Below, one piece after another: positions 48,290-57,502 of a stretch of 64,000 nucleotides of DNA. A program made the translations under genes and the position numbers. The DNA lies in assembly GCA_045837725.1 (NCBI GenBank), contig JBEWZL010000011.1, forward strand, positions 733,280 to 797,279. Direction: 5' to 3'. Below the pieces are notes generated by a model, which worked only from the letters and a program-made list of their open reading frames with translations, was not told where the DNA came from and made no database searches. This stretch comes from Vermamoeba vermiformis. Lineage: Eukaryota > Tubulinea > Echinamoebida. How positions within the stretch are numbered: position 1 is the stretch's first letter; every line of letters begins with the position of its first letter.

Positions 48290-48479
48290 AGAAGTTACAT
48301 ACCACTGCAGCCCTTCGATCCTGGTGGAGCTATGTTCAAGCCTTGGTTTACTCTGGGGAGAGGGAAATGTAATGAAAATAGGTGACACTTGTCACGTGAT
48401 TGTCAGTATTTAGTTACGTTACAAGTCGTCATTATTTGGTGACCTTCCTACAATAAATATACACGCTATTTTCCTTACA
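48290..48479 (-). repeat. Right inverted end of the 1.1-kb element
   Basis: Inverted copy of 47360-47550, ending CCTTACA next to the AAGT repeat. Confidence 0.75.
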
Positions 48480-49274
48480 AAGTATATTATATTTTACGTT
48501 ACCTTCAATAATTAATTAAAATTATGACGCCGAGATTGGCTCGGGTCAAGATAGTCTCGTGCTGCAACGACGCTGATTGTCGTTGGGCACGTGTCCAACA
48601 ATACATTTAAACAATAATAAATAAAAATATCACCCTTGTGGTCGTTCATTCGGCGATCTAAAAATTAAGTTTGAATTTTTTGAATTGCTTTCCGCCAATA
48701 CAAACGCGGGATTATTGCCATAGCGGACTTACCTCGGCATGGAATATTTCGACCCTATACTCGTTAGATAGCCCTAGCCCTCCATTGAATTCACAAGGTT
48801 TGGCTCGAGTCGTATTTAAATTATGCAAAATCTCCACCACATCTTTCAACAACTTACCATGGATTTATCTCGGCCGTAAGCCACCAGCGGCAAATCCCTC
48901 ACGAGAAGAGAGGCGATATTTTGTATTATTAATTATTTTTTTGGTAGCAACTGGTGACAACAACATATCAAAAGCCAACGTCTTCCTGCGGTTTTAGAGA
49001 TATTGAAATAATTTATTAGCATTCTCGTTTAAGGCTTCCACTTCTTCGGTTCATCAGATCCGAAACGCAGTTCAATCTGACCCAAAACGGTAAATTTTGT
49101 TAATAATAATTCTTAATAATTATTTATGATTTATAAAGCGTATAATTTGACTCTTTTTATGCTTGGGGCCAACGTTGCGCTAATTTTTCAGTTATTTTTA
49201 TGGTAGTTTGTTATTTTGGATCCGAATATTCCGAAAATTAATGTGACGTTTCCCTGACTCATATTTCGAAATAG
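48480..49274. other. Gene-free region with one two-hairpin module
   Basis: Module at 48558-48647: CGTGC/GCACG outer stem, AACGAC/GTCGTT inner stem, then CACCCTTGTGGTCG. CCGAG/CTCGG lies just before, as in the array copy at 33.52 kb. No supported exon until the SET gene. Confidence 0.5.
48558..48647. ncRNA. Two-hairpin module, dispersed copy
   Basis: CGTGC-tgc-AACGAC-gctgatt-GTCGTT-gg-GCACG at 48558-48591. Compared with the CGCGC/GCGCG copies, the changed third pair is compensated on the other arm. Hairpin a at 48633 has a weakened 5' arm. Candidate structured RNA. Confidence 0.45.
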
Positions 49275-50025
49275 ATGCCAAAAGGACCTCGTAGAAGGCG
49301 GGGATCAATATCTATTAAGGTTTCTGGCATATGTATTAGCTGTGGTGGGACGCGGTCATGTCAATATCATCCAGCCCCGCAAGAGTGGTCCGACTTCTAT
49401 CATTGTTCGGACAATGTCACTCTGAGCAGCAAAAAGAGTACAATGCGGCTGTGCCATGGATGCTACGGTAGTATTTCAAAGCAATTTGCTTGTTCCGCAC
49501 TTGCACGAACCACGGACACATAACGTTGCCGCGAACAACCCAGCCACATCAAAACCTATCATCAAAAGGAGCCCCATAGGTGGCAAAAGCGAGCGCATTA
49601 TCTTAACTGAGTGAGTTTGAATAACACTGAAATTTGTAGGCTTATTCGCTGAACGCGATTATAAAAAGGGTGAATTTGTTGCCGAATATGGAGGACGACT
49701 TTTATCACTGGACGAAATAGAGGGCAAAGATCAAAGCTATTTCAGAGTACTCGGAGTGAGTAAACACAACGGCGTCATCGACGGCAAACACGACTTTGGC
49801 GATACACTTGGCCGGTACATTAACATGCCAATGAAAGGAAAACACCCAAACGTGCGGTGGGAGAAAGTCAACGAGAAAAAAAAGACGATCACTATCAAGA
49901 CAAACAAAGACGTAATACGCGGTACGGAGTTCACGATTAAGTACAGCCCTCCAATGCGCGTGGCTTTGCAAGCGAAAAGGAAGAGAGGAAGACCACCTGG
50001 CCAGAAAAAGACCATTACTAATTAG
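49275..50025 (+). CDS. SET-domain protein
   Basis: The first exon(s), 49275 to about 49.6 kb, code Cys pairs (CISCGGTRSCQYH, CHGCYG). After an intron ending TTTGTAG near 49640, the SET domain reads GLFAERDYKKGEFVAEYGGR, then LGRYINMPMKGKHPNVRWEK, TNKDVIRGTEFTIKYS and an AT-hook-like KRGRPPGQKK at the C end (stop at 50025). SET domains transfer methyl groups from S-adenosylmethionine to lysine; the usual NHS motif is here NMPMKGKHPN, so the cofactor site is divergent and activity is unsure. The exon structure between 49.44 and 49.64 kb is not settled, since the first frame stops at 49523. Confidence 0.7.
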
Positions 50026-50227
50026 CAGCGCTTATTGTATTGCTAATAACCAATTGTACCCTGTTCAATTCGAAAAAAGAGTGCACCTTGACGAACATCG
50101 ATTGTAGTTTCCACGAACCGCATTAATCAGGTAATAATAGTCAAGATAATTAATCAATAATTAATAATAATTTCTCCGTTTAAAAAAAGGCGTCATATCA
50201 ATCTTACAGAATTGACGTTTCTTCTGC

Positions 50228-51592
50228 ATCAACAATGTTACGCTTCATAATATTTTCTTTGGTGTCTGCAGTGGGCAATCAAATATGCAGATGACTGTTA
50301 GCTCCTTTTAATGGTAAGCAATAATCGCGTGCCACATCTGTCTGACATTTCCAATTTAGCAACCCTCTCCATCGCCGAAGCTAACCAATACCCTTATATT
50401 CGTCTATTCACGGTTGGTCAGAACACGATCTCCACTACCCCGCTTCCTAACTTTGCAACGATTGAACAAAAGTGGCAAGTAGCATCCAATTTGTCCGTCA
50501 GCGGCAAACCCTGGACTTATATCTCATACTTGTGCTGGAACTATGGTATACAAATTCATGATAAGTACAGACCGCCCATCGGTTTGGTTTCAAGTAACTG
50601 GGGAGGGTAAGTTTTCTTGATCGTACGATGCATCCAACTAACTTTTTACTAAATGAAGCACTTACGTCCAAGCTTGGAGCGCTCCTCATGTATTGCAATC
50701 ATGCAACATCAATGCAAGTCACGTGGCTCAAAAAAACGAAGTTGACGTCCATAAGTTTTCCAAACAAGGAAACCGCGGTCCCGAACCAACCCCCGTGCTC
50801 TACAACGCAATGATAGTTCCGCTCTTAAAGATGCAAATTAAGGGTGTTTTGTGGTACCAAGCCGAATCTAACGTCTATCCTGGTGGAGAGAAGCTGTATG
50901 CTTGCGTCTTCCCTGCCATGATTGCCAACTGGCCAGCTCGTTGGAACATGGCTGTCAATCACTTCTTTCCTTTCTTTTTCGTTCAGCTTGCTGCCTACAC
51001 TCAAGGCCTGAACGATTTTACTTCGTTGCCCTCGATGAGGCTCAAGCAAGAGGTCGCTCTTGGTATTGTTAACGCTAGTATGGCTACAGCCGTAGATTTG
51101 GTAAGCAAGTTATCAATTCTATTTACAGCGGAACTAACCCTATTAGGGTGATTTAAGTTCAGACGCTGGCAACATTCATCCTCGTGACAAGCAAACCATT
51201 GCCGCTCGTATAGTTGCAAGTAGGTGCCAAGTGAGGTCTAACCCTAATTTCTTTTGGTCACTTTTGACACACAAAATGACAGCTTGGTCTTCACCACTGC
51301 CTCCTGTCCGACTTCCATTGACAGCAAGAACTGCAACGGATTCGATCTCGTCACCTCAAATGGTCAAGCAGTTCAGCCGTACAGAGTTATTCCCGGCACT
51401 CAAGGTGTCACTCATTGGTTCTTGTTACAAGACGGTCAAGTTGGAGTCACTCTCAGGTACCATAGGCTAGAGTTAAATATCCCACCCGATGCGATATAAT
51501 AACTATTCTTTCAGATACGGCTTTGGTAACTGGCCTTTGATCACTATATACAACACTCATGGCATTCCTGCTCGTCCTTTTGTGCTTCCTCT
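50228..51592 (+). pseudogene. SIAE: Sialate O-acetylesterase, truncated and frameshifted
   Basis: Conserved blocks are clear: FFGVCSGQSNMQMTV with the nucleophile serine (about 50.27 kb), EANQYPYIRLFTVG, NYGIQIHDKYRPPIGLVSSN, IKGVLWYQAESN, and SSDAGNIHPRDK with the catalytic Asp/His, ending YGFGNWPLITIYN and RPFVLPLYN. These enzymes remove 9-O-acetyl groups from sialic acids. The first ~90 residues before the SGQSNM block are missing, one extra T in TTTT at about 50.296 kb breaks the frame, and a stretch between ARIVA (51.22 kb) and FDTQNDSLVF (51.26 kb) is shorter than in the family. Introns of 45-60 nt are still in place, so decay looks recent. A sequencing error explains the T but not the missing N end. 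Confidence 0.7.
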
Positions 51593-51672
51593 CTACAATT
51601 AATGTGGCAATAATGCCAGTAAATACTATCCTAATACACATTGATAACGAAAGCCTGAATTGTTCTCGTAGG

Positions 51673-52143
51673 CAAGAAAATGCTCGGATCCGGCTCTGTT
51701 GCGAAAGCAGTGCTGTTCGTATAATCGTCGGAGTCAACTTTAGTTTTGTTTTGACGAGACAACGGAGATGGTGTCAGCGTCGCACTGGAGGTAGTCGACC
51801 CAAGTGAAGGACAACGAGGAAGATGCAATTGAGTTAGAACTGACGTTAATAGCGTTCTCTGTTTTCTTAGAGTCGTCGCTGTTCTCAGAATTTAAGCTGG
51901 TGACTAAAGCACAGCGATCAAATTGGACTTACGGTGAGGGATACGTTTTCAACAGGCCTGTTGATGCGGATAACAAGGCCAAAGATCTTATCAGCACGGT
52001 TTTGCAAGTGTCGATCTTGGAGTCGTTCGAAGAAGGAGTAGTATCAATGAGGTTTGGAATGAATAAACAGAGAAAAAACGTCACCAAACATGGTTTATCC
52101 GCCGATACTTAATATTTCTGTATTAATGTTTTGTCGCCTTACT
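51673..52143 (+). pseudogene. Possible kinase N-lobe remnant
   Basis: KKMLGSGSVAKAVLF resembles a glycine loop and, after a short intron-like gap, GDGVSVALEVVDPSEG resembles the strand with the VAIK lysine, here glutamate. Downstream text (DNEEDAIELEL and on) is weak. It lies directly before the transposon whose other side begins with a kinase catalytic loop, so it may be the front half of that gene. Low confidence. Confidence 0.3.
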
Positions 52144-52198
52144 TAGACTTGCTGTAATTTTGCGATTCCGCATGCAATGGCATAAATGTGCATGCGAT

Positions 52199-52411
52199 TG
52201 CCGAACCTGCGCGCAATTTGCCAAAACTGCGCGCAATTTGCCGAACCTGCGCGCAATTGCCGAACCTGCGCGCAATTGCAGAACCTGCGCGCAATTGCCG
52301 AACCTGCGCGCAATTGCCAAAACTGCGTGCAATTTGCCGAACCTGCGCGCAATTTGCCGAAAGTGCACGCAATTGCCGATACTGCACGCAATTGCCGAAC
52401 CTGCACGAAAT
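52199..52411 (+). repeat. Left subterminal repeat array
   Basis: Eleven units of 19-20 bp, consensus GCCGAACCTGCGCGCAATT, with a few base changes (CCAAAACTG, TGCACG). Palindromic words TGCGCGCA and GCAATTGC overlap in it. Likely transposase-binding sites. Confidence 0.9.
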
Positions 52412-52460
52412 TGAAAGTGAGCATCGTTTATTTGTTAGGCATAATATAGTATAATGTATT

Positions 52461-52535
52461 AAGCGGAAGTCATTCTCCGCTGGTGAAAAAATAAAAAAAT
52501 TTTCTGACAGAGTTTTTTGACAGTGCAAAGTCGAA
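52461..52535 (+). repeat. Inner element, left terminal inverted repeat
   Basis: About 75 bp, matched in inverted form by 54568-54645 apart from a few indels. Confidence 0.8.
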
Positions 52536-52574
52536 ATTTTTTTTTAAAAATCGTTTATTACACTTTAACTACAC

Positions 52575-53516
52575 TTAATATTCAATAGATTCATCACAGG
52601 ACCCCTCAAAATCATTCTCTTCCTCATCTTCATCGTCCAAGTAGTTGTTATTTGGGGCAGGAGATCGCATCTCCGATCCAACAAACGGCTGTGTTGGGTA
52701 AATATCGCCGGATAATCTCTTTATTAAAAAATTGGTTGATTCTAACACACCAATTGATTTTTCTAGCAATGTTATAAACAATCGCTCTTTTGTCTCCTGG
52801 CGTTTAGCAAATTGTCGTGCTTTTTCGGTTCGCTGAGATTTCACACTTTGCCGCTCTCGTTCGGCATCGTCAATGTCGTCATTTACCTCAGCAAGTGTTC
52901 GCTTTTTCCCACGACCTTTCATTGCCTTCAATTCGTCATTAGCAATTTTGTCAAGAAGATCTTGAATTTTTTTGTGTTCTGACTTGCGCCGTTCTTCCGC
53001 TGCATCGTGCTCTCGTTGAAGCAACTTCTTTTGGTCAGAAGTTAATTTCCGATCTGTTTTAGGGTCTTTGGCAGGAGCCTTGAAGTTTTTCTTTTTGAAG
53101 GGCTGACGAAAGGCAGATTTGGCAGCGTTCAGCGAATTAAATTGGATCCGCAGTTTGTCTGACTCGGTGACGCTTGATATGAGGTGCTCATCGTGCATCT
53201 TCTTCAAAATTGACCCCCAATTCTTGCCATGTTGATCTACAAGTTCAACTAGGCGACAGCGACTGGCCCAGTTCCAAGATGTGTCAGATCCATCCTGATC
53301 TCCTTCACCGACATCCTCTTCACAGCTCATATATGGTTCTTCATTATCTGATGGTTCACCTTCTGTGACGACAAACTGATTTGTGTTTGACATGGCTAGA
53401 TCGTTAGAAAATGAACCTGGATGTGGCTGCGAAACAACGACATGCCAAAATTTTGCCCTGGTAATTGCGAAATAATACTCCAGTAAATATCTACGAAGCA
53501 TTTTTACTATAGCCAT
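52575..53516 (-). CDS. Myb/SANT-like accessory protein of the inner element
   Basis: 313 codons, or about 272 from the second ATG (MSNTNQF). After an acidic N end a trihelical Myb/SANT-like domain reads WNWASRCRLVELVDQHGKNW to TESDKLRIQF, then a long Lys/Glu-rich coiled coil (RKLTSDQKKLLQREHDAAEE, QTEKARQFAKRQETKERLF pattern) and an acidic tail. PIF/Harbinger elements encode such a DNA-binding partner that brings the transposase to the ends and the nucleus. Confidence 0.8.
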   Translation of the reverse strand: MAIVKMLRRYLLEYYFAITRAKFWHVVVSQPHPGSFSNDLAMSNTNQFVVTEGEPSDNEEPYMSCEEDVGEGDQDGSDTSWNWASRCRLVELVDQHGKNWGSILKKMHDEHLISSVTESDKLRIQFNSLNAAKSAFRQPFKKKNFKAPAKDPKTDRKLTSDQKKLLQREHDAAEERRKSEHKKIQDLLDKIANDELKAMKGRGKKRTLAEVNDDIDDAERERQSVKSQRTEKARQFAKRQETKERLFITLLEKSIGVLESTNFLIKRLSGDIYPTQPFVGSEMRSPAPNNNYLDDEDEEENDFEGSCDESIEY

Positions 53517-53546
53517 TATTTCTATTGACCTTTTACTCCCGACCAG

Positions 53547-54545
53547 ATGGGAACCGAATTGAATCTGACGCTCAATCTGCTCATTTCCGTTCGAACTGTT
53601 ATTATTGTTTTAATTCAAAGCATTTTGATGCATCTTCAACAATCAAAATGGCTTCACATAGAAGATTACCTCAAGATCACGCGACATCTGCTCCGTCCTC
53701 GCCAAAACGGGCCCGGAAAGCGAAGAGTTATTCCTCCACGAATGCCTAGGCACAAACCTGTGGGGTCTGTTGACATTTATGACAGAACAGGCATTGAACG
53801 ATCATCATTTATGCAGATTTTTGGTCTTGTTCGAAGCGATCTGGAAAAACCACGATCTGGATCCCGCAAGATTAGAGTCACACTGTCATCTGCCCATTGC
53901 CTGCTAATGGTGCTTCAGTGGCTGCGAGAATACCCAAAATTTAAAGTGATGGCTCAATTGTATGGAGTGTCTCGCTACTTTGTCAAGCGCGAGATTCGAC
54001 ACCAGATTCCAATTTTATTCGTCAAATTAAATTGGATTGGTTGGCCAGGAGAGTACGAAATTAGCCCTGTAGGAGCCCATGCTGCAATCGATTGCTCTGC
54101 GCACCAGCGATTGCGAGTTCACCCTAAATCCGCTGACTTTTATCGCGGAGACAAAAGAATTAATATGATGGTTAGCCAGTTTGTTGTTGAATTCAACGGA
54201 GCTTTGTACGAACTTGCTGTGGGTAAAGGACATAATAACGACCAAGCAATGTTCAATATTACGGGTATGAAACTTCACACAGAACTCAATCAGCTAACTC
54301 TTCTTGCGGATCGTGGTTATATGCACCACCGAATCATCACTCCCGCCTCCGTTGACTGGTCTCAGTGTTCCTCAAGCCATCGAGTCATTGTTGAGAATGT
54401 TATTGGTCAAGTGAAGAGATTCGCTGCTGCATCCGCTACGTTTCGGCAATCACCCGAGTTGCAAGTGCTGGTTATCATTGTATGTGGTGAAATTGTTGCA
54501 GAAAAGAATCAAGGCAATGCGCAGCGATTTTTCCAGCTTGAATAA
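53547..54545 (+). CDS. DDE_4 (Harbinger-type) transposase of the inner element
   Basis: 332 codons, intronless and open. The catalytic triad is visible as AAIDCSAHQR (D), LLADRGYMHH (D) and VIVENVIGQVKRF (E), with GKGHNNDQAMF between, typical of DDE_4 nucleases. A helical N-terminal domain (LLMVLQWLREYPKFKVMAQL, YGVSRYFVKREI) is the usual HTH/THAP-like binding part. It cuts and pastes the element using the inverted ends. The ATG is at 53547; the first ~60 residues are less conserved in style and a later start is possible. Confidence 0.85.
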   Translation: MGTELNLTLNLLISVRTVIIVLIQSILMHLQQSKWLHIEDYLKITRHLLRPRQNGPGKRRVIPPRMPRHKPVGSVDIYDRTGIERSSFMQIFGLVRSDLEKPRSGSRKIRVTLSSAHCLLMVLQWLREYPKFKVMAQLYGVSRYFVKREIRHQIPILFVKLNWIGWPGEYEISPVGAHAAIDCSAHQRLRVHPKSADFYRGDKRINMMVSQFVVEFNGALYELAVGKGHNNDQAMFNITGMKLHTELNQLTLLADRGYMHHRIITPASVDWSQCSSSHRVIVENVIGQVKRFAAASATFRQSPELQVLVIIVCGEIVAEKNQGNAQRFFQLE

Positions 54546-54567
54546 ATGTCAATTAAGAAAATTATTG

Positions 54568-54645
54568 TGACTTTGCACCGTCCCGTCAAAAAACTTTGTC
54601 AGAAAAATTTTTTATTTTTCCACCAGCGGAGAATGACTTCCGCTT
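54568..54645 (-). repeat. Inner element, right terminal inverted repeat
   Basis: Inverted counterpart of 52461-52535, ending GACTTCCGCTT. Confidence 0.8.
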
Positions 54646-54683
54646 ATTAGCTCACTTAATGAATATCAAAGTCTGAGTAGTTA

Positions 54684-55475
54684 TTACAATTCATATGAAA
54701 GCTGCAACTTTTCACCTTTCTTCACTTGAAGGCCATAAAGGCTGTGCTCAGGCAATCGAATGGCTTTGACTCCATTCGGGTGTCCAGTGGGTGCAATGAG
54801 AGTCCATGAATTTTCCAGGTTTTCCCAGTTTGGAGAAAAATCACCAAAGTCAGCAATTAATCTTCTCACATCCTGTGATGGAGGCTTGATGGTGTACAAG
54901 CATTTAACGACAACTTTTCCATCCACAAAAGCCGAATTCACTTTAAATTCGCCAGGAGGTAATGCCCAAAGATACCAATGATTGGTCTCATTTTCGCATG
55001 TCCAAGGTCTAATTTGAAAGCGAATTGAATTATCAGTTATCTCTTGCTCGAACTTTTGCTTCGCTAATTCTTCTTCGGGCTCAAGGACTTCAGAATATTC
55101 ACTTTCTGATTCGTCTTCCAATTTACGTGCATTTGTGTTGGATTTCTGGTTGGATTCTGCATAACATAATTTAACCCTGAAATTTAATATAATTAAATAG
55201 ACAAACTTACTTTGTAAATGTTTTTGAAGTGCTTCTAAATCCTCAACAGTTTCTTCAATTCGGTCTTTTTTGGACTTCTTCTTTCGTTTCTTGTCCTTCA
55301 CCTCGCGTACTTGCTTATTGAAGCGTGATTTCATCTCAACCATTTTTTTTCGAATAGCATCTTCTTTTTTTGTAATACCATAGCGTTGTTTAATTTCAGT
55401 AGCGCTTAGAACTTCCCCCGAATCAATGTACTTTTGTAAATTGGCCAGATCTGCTTCACTCCAGCGAAAAGACAT
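54684..55475 (-). CDS. Charged accessory protein of the outer element
   Basis: Open over 263 codons but probably contains a short intron at about 55150-55207 (GTAAGTTTG...TTTCAG). The N end is Myb/SANT-like in look (RWSEADLANLQKYIDSG, ATEIKQRYGITKKEDAIRKK), then KKRKKKSKKDRIEETVEDLE, an acidic linker, and a beta-rich C-terminal domain (WYLWALPPGEFKVNSAFVDG) of unknown family, rather like an alpha-crystallin/Hsp20-type sheet. Divergent from the transposase, with four copies of a 22-bp repeat between them. Confidence 0.62.
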   Translation of the reverse strand: MSFRWSEADLANLQKYIDSGEVLSATEIKQRYGITKKEDAIRKKMVEMKSRFNKQVREVKDKKRKKKSKKDRIEETVEDLEALQKHLQSKFVYLIILNFRVKLCYAESNQKSNTNARKLEDESESEYSEVLEPEEELAKQKFEQEITDNSIRFQIRPWTCENETNHWYLWALPPGEFKVNSAFVDGKVVVKCLYTIKPPSQDVRRLIADFGDFSPNWENLENSWTLIAPTGHPNGVKAIRLPEHSLYGLQVKKGEKLQLSYEL

Positions 55476-55593
55476 TGTGATAATTCTGAATAAAATTTAG
55501 AAAATAATATTGAACCTTGTTACAATTATAACTTACAATTTTTTCGTTGCAGTTGTTGTACTTTGTTGTAAATTAGCAAAAAATAAAAAAACG

Positions 55594-55676
55594 GTTGGCT
55601 GAATCACAAACCTGTACGCACGAATCACAAACACATACGCACGAATCACAAACGCGTACGCACGAATCACAAACAA
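55594..55676 (+). repeat. 22-bp repeat between the divergent outer-element genes
   Basis: Four units of ACGAATCACAAAC plus a variable CGTACGC part. Sits in the shared promoter, so it may be a binding site array. Confidence 0.75.
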
Positions 55677-55682
55677 AACACT

Positions 55683-56632
55683 ATGGATGAGGTAAAGACC
55701 TTGCAATAAATTTTAAAAATAATTTGATAATTATTTAATTCATAGACTAGAGCTAATGAGTGCTGGTTTGATATTATTAAATCAAGCTTACGAGTAAAAA
55801 CAATGTCGTATCAAATATTTTTATCGCTCATTGGAGTGAAGCCCATTATCTTGTCGATTTTATGGACAAAGTATAGCCTGAAGTCAACGTTAAAGCCTGA
55901 ACACCTCCTAATGGCGCTGAATTTTCTCCGTGAATATTCGACAATTGACTGCTTGAGCACACTGTGGGGAGTTACAGCCAAGACTTTCTCTGGCATTGTT
56001 TGGCGAACTTTACACATCCTTGCAAATTCTCTGGAGGAGATTAACTTCGATGATCGGCTGGAAAATTCTGCGCACTTTTCATGGGGCCAGTATGTTGGTG
56101 CAGTTGATGCAACCGAATGCCGCGTACAGCGGCCAAAAAAGTGGCGAATTCGGCGCTTATTGTACAGTGGAAAGAAGAAGTACTTTTCATTGAAGTACGA
56201 AAGTAAGAGATTAATTAATTTTCTTATTATAAGCGTTATAACGATTTTTTAGTTGCTGTCCACCTTGCTACTGGGAAGCTATTCTGGACAAGTGGCTGGG
56301 TACCAGGCAAAGTACATGACATCACTTTGCTCCGATGCAATGGTTTGCTTAAAAAGCTTGGGGAAAATGAGAAGCTGATTGGTGACAAAGGCTACATTGG
56401 TGAAAAGAAGCAAATTACTACTCCATTTAAAGGAGAGTTAACAGATGATCAAGAAGAATATAATGACACTCTTGGATCAATACTGCGTCATTGTGGAGAA
56501 TGTCTACTCACAGATTAAATCCTTCCGCTGTCTTTCCAATCCATGGCGACATCATTTAACACTTCACAAAATAGCATGGACTGTTGTAGTGAATGTTGTA
56601 AATGCCAACATTAAATACTTCCCGTTAAGATA
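55683..56632 (+). pseudogene. DDE_4 transposase of the outer element, one frameshift
   Basis: Exon 1 is short (55683-55691, MDE), then TRANECWFDIIKSSLRVKTM from about 55744, and a third exon after an intron near 56204-56252. DDE marks: YVGAVDATECRVQRP, VPGKVHDITLLR, LIGDKGYIGEKK, and VIVENVYSQIKSF. Near 56480 (after YNDTLGS) one extra A throws the frame so that the last block, with the catalytic E, lies in another frame; this probably makes the copy non-autonomous. The family layout is otherwise complete. Confidence 0.75.
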
Positions 56633-56658
56633 ACCCTTTATTCCATAAACTTTGGGCA

Positions 56659-56847
56659 ACTGCACGCAATTGCCAAACCTGCACGCAATTTGCCGAACCT
56701 GCGTGCAATTGCCGAACCTGCGCGCAATTGCCGAACCTGCGTGCAATTGCCGAACCTGCGCGCAATTGCCGAAACTGCACGCAATTTGCCGAACCTGCGC
56801 GCAATTGCCAAAACTGCGCGCAATTTGCCGAAACTGCGCGCAATTGC
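56659..56847 (+). repeat. Right subterminal repeat array
   Basis: Ten units of the same 19-20 bp repeat in the same orientation as the left array, although the element tips are inverted. Confidence 0.9.
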
Positions 56848-56897
56848 ACGCTTATGCATATAATTGCACGCATGTGATAGCAGTTACAGCAAGTCTA

Positions 56898-57391
56898 TTA
56901 TTCACCGCGACATTAAATCAGCTAACATTTTGGTAAGACGTTGCTTTGGTACTAATTTTGCTAAACTAATATAATGTACAGTTAAAGCAGAAACGAGCGA
57001 AAATTTCCGATTTTGGTACCGCAACGCGGCTCGATACAAAGGGTACGTCAACGGTAGAAGGTACATTGAACTATATGGCTCCAGAGATGAAGGCTGAAGC
57101 TCCGTACAACGAAAAAGTCGACGTTTACTCGTAAGTTATCACTTCTTTAAAAAAATTCGGTCGCTAACTTTTTTGTGGGGCAGATTTGGCGTGACACTTT
57201 TCGAGATTTTGACTATGAGGCACTTGCCAGTTCTTAATGACGAATCAGAACGAATCGATAGGATTTGCAGATTGGTTGATGATTTGCCACTACGCCAGCT
57301 TGTCATTGAATGTTGCCGAACAGATCCAAATGAACGACCGAGTTTTACTAAGTGTATTGAAATTCTGAAAGAACAAAAATGGAAAAATTAA
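56898..57391 (+). pseudogene. Kinase C-lobe fragment truncated by the outer transposon
   Basis: Reads IIHRDIKSANIL, intron GTAAGACG...TACAG (about 56933-56982), KISDFGTATRL, GTLNYMAPEM and, after another intron, YSFGVTLFEIL through CCRTDPNERPSF, ending at 57391. It has the catalytic loop, DFG and APE but no N lobe on this side. The reading frame begins at the very edge of the transposon, so the gene was split or cut there. Ser/Thr kinase (HRDIKSAN). Confidence 0.75.
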
Positions 57392-57502
57392 CGTAGCTTG
57401 CAATAATGTAAAAATAAATAATCAAAATTTAACATCTATTTACTCGAACTTTGTACATACGATGAATGCAACATCAGTCCTGGCGGATCTGTTTTCATTA
57501 AA

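Larger units (their letters stand above)
47360..48479. mobile_element. 1.1-kb element with long inverted ends
   Basis: The two ends, about 190 bp each (47360-47550 and 48290-48479), are inverted copies with few differences and read TGTAAGGAAAATAG...CTATTTTCCTTACA. A direct AAGT flanks both edges (47356-47359, 48480-48483), a likely 4-bp target duplication. The interior has one minus-strand frame. No transposase motif is visible, so it is probably non-autonomous; the superfamily is not assigned. Confidence 0.7.
52461..54645 (+). mobile_element. Inner PIF/Harbinger-type transposon, whole in appearance
   Basis: 2,185 bp. Its long inverted ends share AAGCGGAAGTCATTCTCCGC and then TTTTCTGACA and TTTTTTGAC blocks over about 75 bp with few differences. 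ATT lies on both edges (52458-52460, 54646-54648), a 3-bp target duplication as expected for the superfamily. It holds a Myb/SANT-like gene and a DDE transposase, divergent with about 30 bp between their first ATGs. Both frames are open, so it may be functional. It lies inside the outer element, next to the left repeat array. Confidence 0.88.
52144..56897 (+). mobile_element. Outer DDE_4 (Harbinger-type) transposon carrying a nested insertion
   Basis: Both edges read TAGACTTGCTGTAA inward (52144-52157; inverted at 56884-56897). Next to each lies an array of a 19-20 bp repeat. Inside are two divergent genes, a coiled-coil/charged protein (minus) and a DDE_4 transposase (plus), as in PIF/Harbinger-type elements. 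A second element is inserted at 52461-54645. Without it the outer element is about 2.6 kb. The target duplication is unclear because the edge is TA-palindromic. It borders a kinase reading frame on the right. Confidence 0.75.

Noticed and set aside
47360-48479. LTR retroelement
   Set aside because: The repeated ends are inverted, not direct, and no reverse-transcriptase or integrase text is present.
52199-52411. CRISPR-like array
   Set aside because: Units are contiguous without unique spacers, and the genome is eukaryotic.
52123-52528. Several frames rich in CAQ/NLRAI repeats near 52.2 and 56.7 kb
   Set aside because: Produced by translating the 19-20 bp subterminal DNA repeat in all frames; not protein genes.
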